Below, one piece after another: positions 27,145 to 33,856 of a stretch of DNA of 64,000 nt. Location: positions 1-64,000 of the forward strand of contig JAUQPR010000001.1 of assembly GCA_030550275.1 (NCBI GenBank). The letters are read 5' to 3'. The translations under genes were made by a program, and so were the position numbers. The DNA comes from Bacteroidota bacterium. GTDB taxonomy: Bacteria; Bacteroidota; Ignavibacteria; Kapaibacteriales; HRBIN21. Position 1 is the first letter of the stretch; every line of letters begins with the position of its first letter. The notes below the pieces were generated by a model. That model was not told the DNA's origin. It saw only the letters and a program-made list of their open reading frames with translations, and did no database searches.

Positions 27145-28103
27145 TGCTCCCGTGGGAGGACTTCTGGAACGAGCGCCACGTCGTCGTACTGGGCGGCGCG
27201 GGATTCCTGGGAAGCCACCTTGTGGAACTGCTGGAGCAGTTGGGCGCCCGAGTGCTCGTCGTGGATGCCCTCGTCCCCGGCAGCGGTGGAACGGTTGCCA
27301 ATCTGCCTGCCTCGGTGGACTTTCTCCACGCCAACGCCGGCGAAGTGGAGCACTGGCTCCCATTCTTGCAGCCCGAAGGCGTTATCCTCCACTGCGCTGC
27401 GTTTAACACCCACCGCTGGTGCAACGAGCACCCCGAGGAGGACGCCCGGTGGAACTACCTCCCCAACTGCCGTATCGCGCAGGCACTCCAAGGCTTTCCG
27501 CAACGGCTGCATCTGCTCTACGTCAGCACCCGCACGGTGTACGCTCCCACACACCGCCGGTGGATCACAGAGGAGCATCCGACCGCGCCTGCCGATGTGT
27601 ACAGCCTCCACTGCCTGGCAAGCGAGCGCTTGTTTGCGCTCACAGTGCCGTCTCGGCACCGCCTTCTGTGTGTGCGCTTGCCCCATCTGTATGGTCCGCG
27701 CCAAGCTCTCCATCGGCTCGAACCTGGCTTCCTGGGTGAGCTTCTGCGGGCTGCGCTCTTCGATCGCCCGTACACCCTGTACGCCCACGGAATGGTACGG
27801 CGCGATGTGCTCGCCGTACATGACGCCGCCGAAGCGCTGCTACGCCTCCTTGCCAGCGGCGCCCAAGGGACCTTCCATGTGCCTGGAGTGTACGTCTCGG
27901 CGCTGGAATTGGCAAGGACGCTCAGCAAGCTCACCGGCTGGCAGCAGTACACGCTCTCGGAGCTCCCTGCGGCATCACTGCCACGCCTATCGGGGAAGCG
28001 GCTGCAGAGGGCTCTGAACTGGCTTCCCCGAACTCCGCTTGAGGAGGGGCTTGCCCGAACCGTTGCTGCTCTCCGCACCGCATACTCAGCGCCATTGCCC
28101 TAA
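27138..28103 (+). CDS. NAD-dependent epimerase/dehydratase-family protein, atypical active site
   Basis: An extended short-chain dehydrogenase of 321 residues. The Rossmann motif GGAGFLG is intact at 19-25, and the substrate-side SxxxVYAP (about 130-136) is present. However, the catalytic YxxxK is YSLHC (Tyr155, Cys159), so the conserved lysine is missing. This argues either for loss of catalysis or for a modified mechanism. It probably belongs with the nucleotidyltransferase and methyltransferase just upstream in nucleotide-sugar metabolism. Its stop (TAA) forms the start of a weak TAATTTCG element upstream of the next gene. Confidence 0.88.
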   Translation: MLMLPWEDFWNERHVVVLGGAGFLGSHLVELLEQLGARVLVVDALVPGSGGTVANLPASVDFLHANAGEVEHWLPFLQPEGVILHCAAFNTHRWCNEHPEEDARWNYLPNCRIAQALQGFPQRLHLLYVSTRTVYAPTHRRWITEEHPTAPADVYSLHCLASERLFALTVPSRHRLLCVRLPHLYGPRQALHRLEPGFLGELLRAALFDRPYTLYAHGMVRRDVLAVHDAAEALLRLLASGAQGTFHVPGVYVSALELARTLSKLTGWQQYTLSELPAASLPRLSGKRLQRALNWLPRTPLEEGLARTVAALRTAYSAPLP

Positions 28104-28108
28104 TTTCG
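28101..28108 (+). promoter_or_regulatory. Possible degenerate promoter core upstream of acyl-CoA dehydrogenase
   Basis: TAATTTCG differs at one position from the TAnnTTTG consensus and lies 34 bases before the dehydrogenase ATG. It overlaps the epimerase stop. It is weaker support than the other copies. Confidence 0.3.
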
Positions 28109-28142
28109 CAGCCGGTATCGTTGGCTCACTCTCGTGCTGCCA

Positions 28143-29306
28143 ATGGCGTTCACAGGCGTTGACTACTACCGGCTGGATGACCTGCTGACCGAGGAGCAGA
28201 AGCTCGTTCGGCAGACCGTGCGCGAGTTCGTCGAACGCGAAGTCGTGCCCATCATCGAGCAACACTACCGCGAGGGCACCTTCCCCATGCACCTGGTGCC
28301 CAAGATGGCGGAACTGGGGCTGTTCGGGATCACACTCCCACCGGAGTACGGCTGTGCGGGCGCGGATAACATCACCTACGGGCTGGTCATGCAGGAGCTG
28401 GAACGTGGGGACTCCGCCATCCGCTCCTTCGTCTCCGTGCAGAGCGCCCTGGTGATGTACCCCATCTACACCTACGGCACCGAGGAGCAAAAGCGCAAAT
28501 GGCTCCCGAAGCTAGCACGCGGGGAAGCCATCGGCTGCTTCGGCCTGACCGAACCCGATTACGGCTCCAACCCAGCAGGGATGCTCACGACCGCCCGCCG
28601 CATCAACGGCGGCTTTGTGCTCAACGGCACCAAGATGTGGATTACCAACGGCTCCATCGCCGATGTGGCGGTCGTCTGGGCAAAGCTCGATGGCGAGGTG
28701 TGCGGCTTCCTCGTCGAACGCGGCACACCGGGCTTCACCACCGTGGAGATGAGGAACAAGCACTCGCTGCGCGCCTCCGTCACCTCGGAGCTCATCTTCC
28801 AGGACTGCGTGATTCCGGAGGAGAACATGCTGCAGGTGCGCGGGCTGAAGGGTCCCCTCAGTTGCCTGACGCAGGCGCGCTACGGCATCGCTTGGGGCGC
28901 GGTAGGCTCGGCAATGGCAACCTTCGAGGTGGCGCTCAACTACGCCAAGACGCGCATCCAGTTCGGACGCCCCATCGCGAGCTTCCAGCTCATCCAGGAC
29001 AAGCTCGTCTGGATGCTCACCGAGATCACTAAGGCGCAACTGCTGTGCTTCCGACTGGGGCAGCTCAAGGATGAGGGCAAGATGACCTTCCAGCAGGTCT
29101 CCCTCGCCAAGCGCAACAACGTGGATATCGCGCTCACCGTTGCCCGCATGGCACGCGAGATCCTGGGTGCCAACGGCATCCTGGACGAATACCCCGTGAT
29201 GCGCCACATGGCGAACCTGGAATCGGTCAAGACCTACGAGGGGACGCACGAGATCCACACCCTCATCATCGGAGCGGACATCACGGGCTTCCCTGCCTTC
29301 ACTTAG
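28143..29306 (+). CDS. Acyl-CoA dehydrogenase, glutaryl-CoA dehydrogenase type
   Basis: A flavoprotein of 387 residues from ATG 28143 (MAFTGVDYYRLDDLL). FAD and substrate motifs are present: GCFGLTEPDYGSNPAGM, MWITNGSIADVAVVWAK, RTRIQFGRPIASFQL-type helix, and LGANGILDEYPVMRH. The catalytic glutamate is in KTYEGTHEIH near the C-terminus, in the position of glutaryl-CoA dehydrogenases rather than short/medium-chain enzymes. It would oxidise (and decarboxylate) glutaryl-CoA in lysine/tryptophan breakdown. No electron-transfer flavoprotein gene is nearby. The stop overlaps the convergent SRAP gene by four bases. Confidence 0.92.
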   Translation: MAFTGVDYYRLDDLLTEEQKLVRQTVREFVEREVVPIIEQHYREGTFPMHLVPKMAELGLFGITLPPEYGCAGADNITYGLVMQELERGDSAIRSFVSVQSALVMYPIYTYGTEEQKRKWLPKLARGEAIGCFGLTEPDYGSNPAGMLTTARRINGGFVLNGTKMWITNGSIADVAVVWAKLDGEVCGFLVERGTPGFTTVEMRNKHSLRASVTSELIFQDCVIPEENMLQVRGLKGPLSCLTQARYGIAWGAVGSAMATFEVALNYAKTRIQFGRPIASFQLIQDKLVWMLTEITKAQLLCFRLGQLKDEGKMTFQQVSLAKRNNVDIALTVARMAREILGANGILDEYPVMRHMANLESVKTYEGTHEIHTLIIGADITGFPAFT

Positions 29307-29959
29307 TCGGGCACCAGCACGCTGGGGTCGTCGTTGCGCGGATTGTTCAGCCGCCGGGAGACAGGCGCACACTCCATCTCCTCCGTCGGATACGGACGCA
29401 AGGAGGCAAGCACCTGCGGCAGCGGGACATCGGGCTCAAGCCACAGCTCCTCCGCTTCCGGCAGCAAGATTGCTGGCATGCGGTCGTGGATGGGTGCCAC
29501 CAGCGCATTTGCTGGCACGGTGATGATGGTAAAGCTCTCCAGCAGCTCACCGGTGAGCGGATTGCACCATTGGTCCCACAATCCCGCCATTGCAAAGAGG
29601 CGCTGCTCTCGCAGGAAGAAGCGGTAGGGAACCTTCCCACCCTGCCCTGTGGGCGCCCATTCGTAGAAGGCGGTAGCAGGCACCAAGCAGCGCTGCCGAT
29701 GGAGAAGATGCCGGAACGCGGGGCGCTCCCGTAAGCTCTCCGCCCGCGCATTGATAAGCCGCCCTCCGAAATCCTCCCGTGCCCAGGCAGGGGTCAAGCC
29801 CCACCGGAGCCATCCCAGCTCGCGCGCGCCCTGGCGTATTCGGACGACGGGCAGGACCTGCGCTGGCGCAGCATTGTAACGCTCCACAGCGGCTCCGGAG
29901 ACCCGAAAGCGTGTCTCCAACTCCTCACTCCCCGCAACGAGCATGTAGCGTCCGCACAT
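29303..29959 (-). CDS. SRAP / HMCES-like SOS response-associated peptidase (YedK)
   Basis: Forms a thiazolidine DNA-protein crosslink that protects abasic sites in single-stranded DNA. It is 218 residues from ATG 29959, giving MCGRYMLV with catalytic Cys2 after Met removal. RYNAAPAQVLPVV holds the active-site Asn, FYEW the glutamate, and PIHDRMPA the histidine, all in family order. RLINARAESL is also typical. It is convergent with the acyl-CoA dehydrogenase and divergent from the small genes at 30114 and 30399. Confidence 0.95.
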   Translation of the reverse strand: MCGRYMLVAGSEELETRFRVSGAAVERYNAAPAQVLPVVRIRQGARELGWLRWGLTPAWAREDFGGRLINARAESLRERPAFRHLLHRQRCLVPATAFYEWAPTGQGGKVPYRFFLREQRLFAMAGLWDQWCNPLTGELLESFTIITVPANALVAPIHDRMPAILLPEAEELWLEPDVPLPQVLASLRPYPTEEMECAPVSRRLNNPRNDDPSVLVPD

Positions 29960-30113
29960 CCTCCGCACACTCCCTGTGGCGCAGTACAAGAGACGAACGG
30001 CTCCGCCGTGTAAGAAGATTCCCACACCATCGAGTGCCGCGCCCCATCGGTGGGAACTCCGTAGGTTTGCCTCGGGTACACAGGCTCGGCAAATGCACAA
30101 GGCCGCAGTAGCG
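29960..30113. other. Spacer between SRAP gene and a possible small membrane gene
   Basis: No confident gene or promoter is visible here. An in-frame extension of the small ORF reads back to 29976 but is Arg/Pro-rich and unlike its neighbours. It is part of the longest low-content stretch (29960-30398) in the window. Confidence 0.4.
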
Positions 30114-30254
30114 ATGTCAACGCGCTTGTACACACCCGAGCAAGCTCGCTCCGCCCTCCGCTACCGGCGGATAGCACTCGCGCTTGCATTCGTCGCCGCT
30201 GCGTGTGCCACTGCCATTGCGCTCCTGGAGCTGCTCCGCCACCTGGGCACCTGA
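30114..30254 (+). CDS. Possible small single-span membrane protein
   Basis: 46 residues from ATG 30114 (or 53 from ATG 30093). A short polar N-terminus (MSTRLYTPEQARSALRYRR) is followed by one hydrophobic helix of about 20 residues (IALALAFVAAACATAIALL) and a short tail. The positively charged residues before the helix suggest the N-terminus faces the cytoplasm. There is no recognisable Shine-Dalgarno and no homologue I can name. Support is the coherent membrane pattern only. Confidence 0.35.
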   Translation: MSTRLYTPEQARSALRYRRIALALAFVAAACATAIALLELLRHLGT

Positions 30255-30398
30255 GCTTTGCACCACGTGCCCACACTACAAGTGGTTCGGCGCCCTCCGC
30301 TCCTATCCCTCCGCTTCCGAGCAAACGGCATGCGATAGCCCACCGCCGCGCGAAATTTGCGTTAGGGGGTACGTTCAACCACCCGCGACGTGCACACC
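30255..30398. other. Spacer upstream of the 30399 gene
   Basis: No gene seen. It contains GAAATTTG at about 30350, one base from the TAnnTTTG consensus and a possible weak promoter for the following gene. Otherwise nothing is recognisable. Confidence 0.3.
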
Positions 30399-30755
30399 AT
30401 GAAGCCACCCCTGACCGATGCAGCGCTGACGGAGCATCTCAACGCCCTCACCGCAGAGGCAGTGCTGCAGCTTGCAGCCGAGCTCGAGCAAGACCTCACG
30501 GGCGCGCTCGCCGAGCGCTTCGAGCTCTCCACCATCCAACAGGAGCGGCTTCGGAATATGTCCCCACACGACCGATTGCTACTGGTCAATGCGCTGCGCA
30601 CCCTTGGGCAGCTCCGCTCTGGCGGGCAGCAGGTGGTCTTCTCGACCGTAGGAATCGCTCCGGCGGAGCCCTCCGGCGCAGCTCTGCGCATCAGCGCAAT
30701 CGAGCTGGGGCACCATCCAGGGTGCTCCTTCTACATCCGCATCGAGTTCGATTGA
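30399..30755 (+). CDS. Hypothetical protein, 118 aa
   Basis: Not a family I recognise. From ATG 30399 (a GTG three codons earlier is possible) it encodes a helical N-terminal half (LTDAALTEHLNALTAEAVLQL, helical to about residue 75) and a C-terminal part that looks beta-stranded (QQVVFSTVGIAP, ALRISAIELGHH, FYIRIEFD). No signal peptide. It is codirectional with the barrel protein at 30892, which has its own promoter, so they may be independent. Confidence 0.6.
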   Translation: MKPPLTDAALTEHLNALTAEAVLQLAAELEQDLTGALAERFELSTIQQERLRNMSPHDRLLLVNALRTLGQLRSGGQQVVFSTVGIAPAEPSGAALRISAIELGHHPGCSFYIRIEFD

Positions 30756-30822
30756 GCTGCCGCGCAAACTCCGCAGCCGCTGGCTCCTGTGCGGTCCGGT
30801 ACAACCTGCACGGTTGGCGCCG

Positions 30823-30830
30823 TATATTTG
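30823..30830 (+). promoter_or_regulatory. TAnnTTTG promoter core upstream of the 30892 barrel gene
   Basis: TATATTTG followed by CAG, 61 bases before the ATG at 30892. The long leader (about 55 bases) is unusual here, where most elements are 20 to 35 bases from the start. Confidence 0.6.
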
Positions 30831-30891
30831 CAGTCGAAAACGGCGCACAGGAGCGCCGAGGTGTATGTTCCACAACTGTGGTGGGTGTACC

Positions 30892-31521
30892 ATGAAGCGC
30901 GTCGCTGTTGCTCTGCTGATCGCCGCTGTTGCGGGCACGAGCGCATGGGCGCAGAAGACCAAGGAGGGGGACAAGGCATGGCTCTTCACGCTGAGCGGGC
31001 TAAGCAATCTGGGCGTGGGTGGCTACAACGGAGGGCTGGGACTGCTGTACTACTTGAGCGATGACCTGGGACTGACCGTTGGCTTGGGCTTCAGCACCAG
31101 CAGCACAACCACGAAAGCACCTGCGGGAAGTGGCGGAGCAGATCAGAAGGAGTCCAGCTTGGGGCTGACGCTGTCGCCGGGCCTGCGCTTCAACATTGCC
31201 TCCAGCGGTCCGATCGTAGGGTACGTTGGGGTCGGCGTGCTGGTAGGGATTTCGAGCGAGACAACGGAGAACCCGAACCACGTCAGCGGCAACAAAGTTG
31301 AGACATCGAGCACAAGCATCGGCGCAGGCGTCACCGTTGGTGCGGAGTGGTTCGCCTGGAGCAACGTGAGCTTGGGCGCCAGCTACTCCCTGGCGTTCAC
31401 GACGAGCTCCGGGAAGACCAAGACCACTTCCGGCGGCACCACAACTGAGCAGGATGCGCCCTCGACCACAACGATTGCCACAACGCCTTCGGGAGCCTTC
31501 ACGCTCTCGATCTACTGGTAA
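30892..31521 (+). CDS. Outer-membrane beta-barrel protein
   Basis: 209 residues. The signal peptide (MKRVAVALLIAAVAGTSAWA) is cleaved after AWA. The mature protein alternates Gly-rich amphipathic strands (LGVGGYNGGLGLLYYL, DLGLTVGLGFSTSS, YVGVGVLVGISS) with Ser/Thr-rich loops, ending in SGAFTLSIYW with a terminal aromatic, as BAM substrates do. It fits an OmpW/opacity-like 8-strand barrel with no assigned role. It has its own promoter and is followed by a strong terminator, so it is a single-gene transcript. Confidence 0.85.
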   Translation: MKRVAVALLIAAVAGTSAWAQKTKEGDKAWLFTLSGLSNLGVGGYNGGLGLLYYLSDDLGLTVGLGFSTSSTTTKAPAGSGGADQKESSLGLTLSPGLRFNIASSGPIVGYVGVGVLVGISSETTENPNHVSGNKVETSSTSIGAGVTVGAEWFAWSNVSLGASYSLAFTTSSGKTKTTSGGTTTEQDAPSTTTIATTPSGAFTLSIYW

Positions 31522-31547
31522 GCCGTTGTCCACACAGCGGAAAACAC

Positions 31548-31579
31548 GAAGCGCCCGTGGGACTTTTCACGGGCGCTTC
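31548..31579. terminator. Bidirectional terminator between the barrel gene and tRNA-Phe
   Basis: A perfect 12-base stem (31548-31559 with 31568-31579, GAAGCGCCCGTG type) has an 8-base loop. On the plus strand it is followed by ATTATT; on the minus strand by GTGTTTT. It therefore can stop the barrel gene transcript and the tRNA-Phe transcript, which end on either side. Confidence 0.85.
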
Positions 31580-31596
31580 ATTATTGCTCAGCGCGG

Positions 31597-31669
31597 TGGT
31601 CAGGGAGGGATTCGAACCCCCGACACGGGGATTTTCAGTCCCCTGCTCTACCACCTGAGCTACCTGACC
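31597..31669 (-). tRNA. tRNA-Phe (GAA)
   Basis: A 73-base cloverleaf: acceptor GGTCAGG pairs with CCTGACC, D-arm GCTC/GAGC, anticodon stem GGGGA/TCCCC with loop CTGAAAA (anticodon GAA), a 5-base variable loop, and T-arm with TTCGAAT loop. Discriminator base A. CCA is not encoded (ACC follows), so it needs CCA-adding enzyme. Promoter core at 31682-31689 and terminator at 31548-31579. Confidence 0.97.
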
Positions 31670-31681
31670 AGCGGTCGGTTG

Positions 31682-31689
31682 CAAAATTA
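31682..31689 (-). promoter_or_regulatory. TAnnTTTG promoter core of tRNA-Phe
   Basis: TAATTTTG followed by C on the minus strand, 12 bases before the 5' end of the tRNA. The position implies a short 5' leader removed by RNase P. Confidence 0.7.
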
Positions 31690-31715
31690 GCGATTCCAGC
31701 GGCTCTGGAGTCCCA

Positions 31716-33851
31716 ATGGCGCGCTTCCGGTGGGCACAGTGGCGGGCACTGCCGGCAGAACTCCGGTGGCGGAAGCTTTGGGGAGTTGTCCGCCGCCGCA
31801 TCCTGCGATGGCATTCGCCACCGGCAGGGTATGCCCTCCATGCCCCGGAGCTGCTGCTCTGCTCCGGTGAAATTGGTCGAGCACTCGAGGTTCCAGAGGA
31901 GCGGCTCCCGCTCCTCAAGCAGTGGGCAGAGCGGCTACGCCGGCACGAGTTCCTGCTCTTCCTGCCGTGCTGGATTCCACGCTCTGCGCCATCTGCTCCC
32001 GCACTCGACCTCCCAGAGCCCATCCGCAGTGAAGCCCTGCGCCTTGCTCGGCATTGCACTCCGGGCTACCATTGGGTAGACTGGCACACCGATCCACTTG
32101 CGCGCCCGCCGAAGAGGGGGTGTGAGGATCCCACGCAGTTGGGTCCAGACCCCAAAGTACCCTGGGAGCTGGGGCGATTACAGCACCTCCCTGCACTGGC
32201 GCTGCTTGCCCGCTGGGCGCTCCTCCGCAGGGAGGATGCCTACGCTGCCGAACTTCGGACCGAACTCCAGAACCAGCTCCTGGATTTCCTCGCGGCGAAT
32301 CCACCCGGGCTCGGTATCCAATGGGACAGCCCGCTGGAGGTGGCTCTCCGCCTGGTGAGCCTTGCAATGGTGGAGCCGCTACTGCCGGATACACTCCAAT
32401 TGGAGCGGGCTGCCGCCGCAGCGCTCCGCCGCAGCATCTACGAGCACGGCATGGCGTTGATGCACACCCTGGAATGGAGGGAGGGCTTGCGTGGCAACCA
32501 CTACCTGGGCAACCTCCTTGGGTTGCTGGTCGCCGGTGCAGTGCTGGACAAGCTGCCACTTGCCGATGCCTGGCTTGCGTTTGCCCTCCGGGAGCTCATC
32601 ACCGAGGTGCTGCAGCAGTTCCTGCCCGACGGCGGGAATTGGGAGGGCTCGCTCTTCTACCACCGCTTCGCCCTGGAGATGGTGCTCTTTGCCACTGCGC
32701 TGGTGCTGAATCTGCCACCGAGTCGGCGGCAAGCCTTGGCTGCCTACGATGAGCGCCTGTGGGCGGGCGAACGCCCTTTGCCGCCCGCTCCTGTGGCGGA
32801 ATTTCCCCATCCTCGGCTTGGTGCAACTCCCTTCCCCACGGAATACTGGCAGCGGCTGAGCGCGGCGGTACACCTTCTCCAAGCCGTAGAGAAGCCCGAT
32901 GGCACTGCCCCGCAGATTGGAGACCACGACAGCGGTCGCGCGCTCAAGCTTCTCCCAGAGCTGGAGCCGCTGCCGGCACAGCAGGCAGCCACGTTCCGTC
33001 TGCCCGATGGGCTGCACCCTGCCGAGCTGTGGGAGCAGCCACGCCGGCTTCGCCCCACGCTTGCTCTTGCAAGCCTCCTCTGCCCTCAACTGCGCACGGA
33101 GCCGCCCTCACCCGAAGCCCAGCTCCTCCCCTCGGTGGAAGCACTGGAGTGCTCCACACCCTCGAACCGAGAGCACTTCCCGCACTTCGGGCTTACGGTG
33201 CTGCGCGTTGGTCCCTTCTGGCTGGCCATCCGTTGCGGTGGAGTGGAATCTCTCCATCCCAGCGCCGGGCACGCGCACTGCGACCAGCTCTCCTTTGAGC
33301 TCTGCGTGGGTTCGGATACACTCATCGCCGATCCGGGCACCTACTGCTACACCGATGCCCGCTGGCGCAACCACTTCCGCGCCACAGCCGCCCACAACAC
33401 TCTGGTCGTGCAGGGCAACGAGCAATTCCGCTTCTACGGGCACAGCCGCGAAGCTCTGTTCTGGATGTTCCGCGATAGAGCAAGCGCCCGAACACTGCAG
33501 TGTAGTGAGCGGGAATTTGTGGGCGAATTCCGCAACCACGCCTACTGGCACCGCCGCCACCTGCGCTTAGGGGAGTCCTGGGTCGAGGGCACGGACACCT
33601 ACGAGGCGTCCGCACCCGCGGCGCTCCACTTCCATTTTGCGCCCGAGGTGGAGGTGCGCCAGGAATCCAGCTCCTCCTTCGTGCTCCGTACGCCAGGGCA
33701 TACACTGCGCCTGGAGCTCCTCGACGGCGCCGGAGAGCTGCGTCCGGCGCTCTTCTCCGGTGGCTACCGCCTCCTTCAGCCGACGCTCCAGCTTCGGGTT
33801 GTGCCAACTACGGCGACACCAGCCTTCCACTGGCGGCTGGAGCTGCTGTAG
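31716..33851 (+). CDS. Heparinase II/III-like polysaccharide lyase or polymer-processing protein
   Basis: 711 residues, no clear signal peptide. The N-terminal two-thirds forms an alpha/alpha toroid (LRGNHYLGNLLGLLVAG, PDGGNWEGSLFYHRFALEM). The C-terminal beta-sandwich is the Heparinase_II_III domain (pfam07940), with HPSAGHAHCDQLSFEL, IADPGTYCYTDARWRNHFR and TAAHNTLVVQG. Relatives either degrade glycosaminoglycan/alginate-like polymers or sit in capsule and exopolysaccharide loci. The lack of a signal peptide and the nearby surface-glycan genes favour a biosynthesis-linked role here, as inference. It ends five bases from the convergent TonB receptor. Confidence 0.88.
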   Translation: MARFRWAQWRALPAELRWRKLWGVVRRRILRWHSPPAGYALHAPELLLCSGEIGRALEVPEERLPLLKQWAERLRRHEFLLFLPCWIPRSAPSAPALDLPEPIRSEALRLARHCTPGYHWVDWHTDPLARPPKRGCEDPTQLGPDPKVPWELGRLQHLPALALLARWALLRREDAYAAELRTELQNQLLDFLAANPPGLGIQWDSPLEVALRLVSLAMVEPLLPDTLQLERAAAAALRRSIYEHGMALMHTLEWREGLRGNHYLGNLLGLLVAGAVLDKLPLADAWLAFALRELITEVLQQFLPDGGNWEGSLFYHRFALEMVLFATALVLNLPPSRRQALAAYDERLWAGERPLPPAPVAEFPHPRLGATPFPTEYWQRLSAAVHLLQAVEKPDGTAPQIGDHDSGRALKLLPELEPLPAQQAATFRLPDGLHPAELWEQPRRLRPTLALASLLCPQLRTEPPSPEAQLLPSVEALECSTPSNREHFPHFGLTVLRVGPFWLAIRCGGVESLHPSAGHAHCDQLSFELCVGSDTLIADPGTYCYTDARWRNHFRATAAHNTLVVQGNEQFRFYGHSREALFWMFRDRASARTLQCSEREFVGEFRNHAYWHRRHLRLGESWVEGTDTYEASAPAALHFHFAPEVEVRQESSSSFVLRTPGHTLRLELLDGAGELRPALFSGGYRLLQPTLQLRVVPTTATPAFHWRLELL

Positions 33852-33856
33852 GCACA

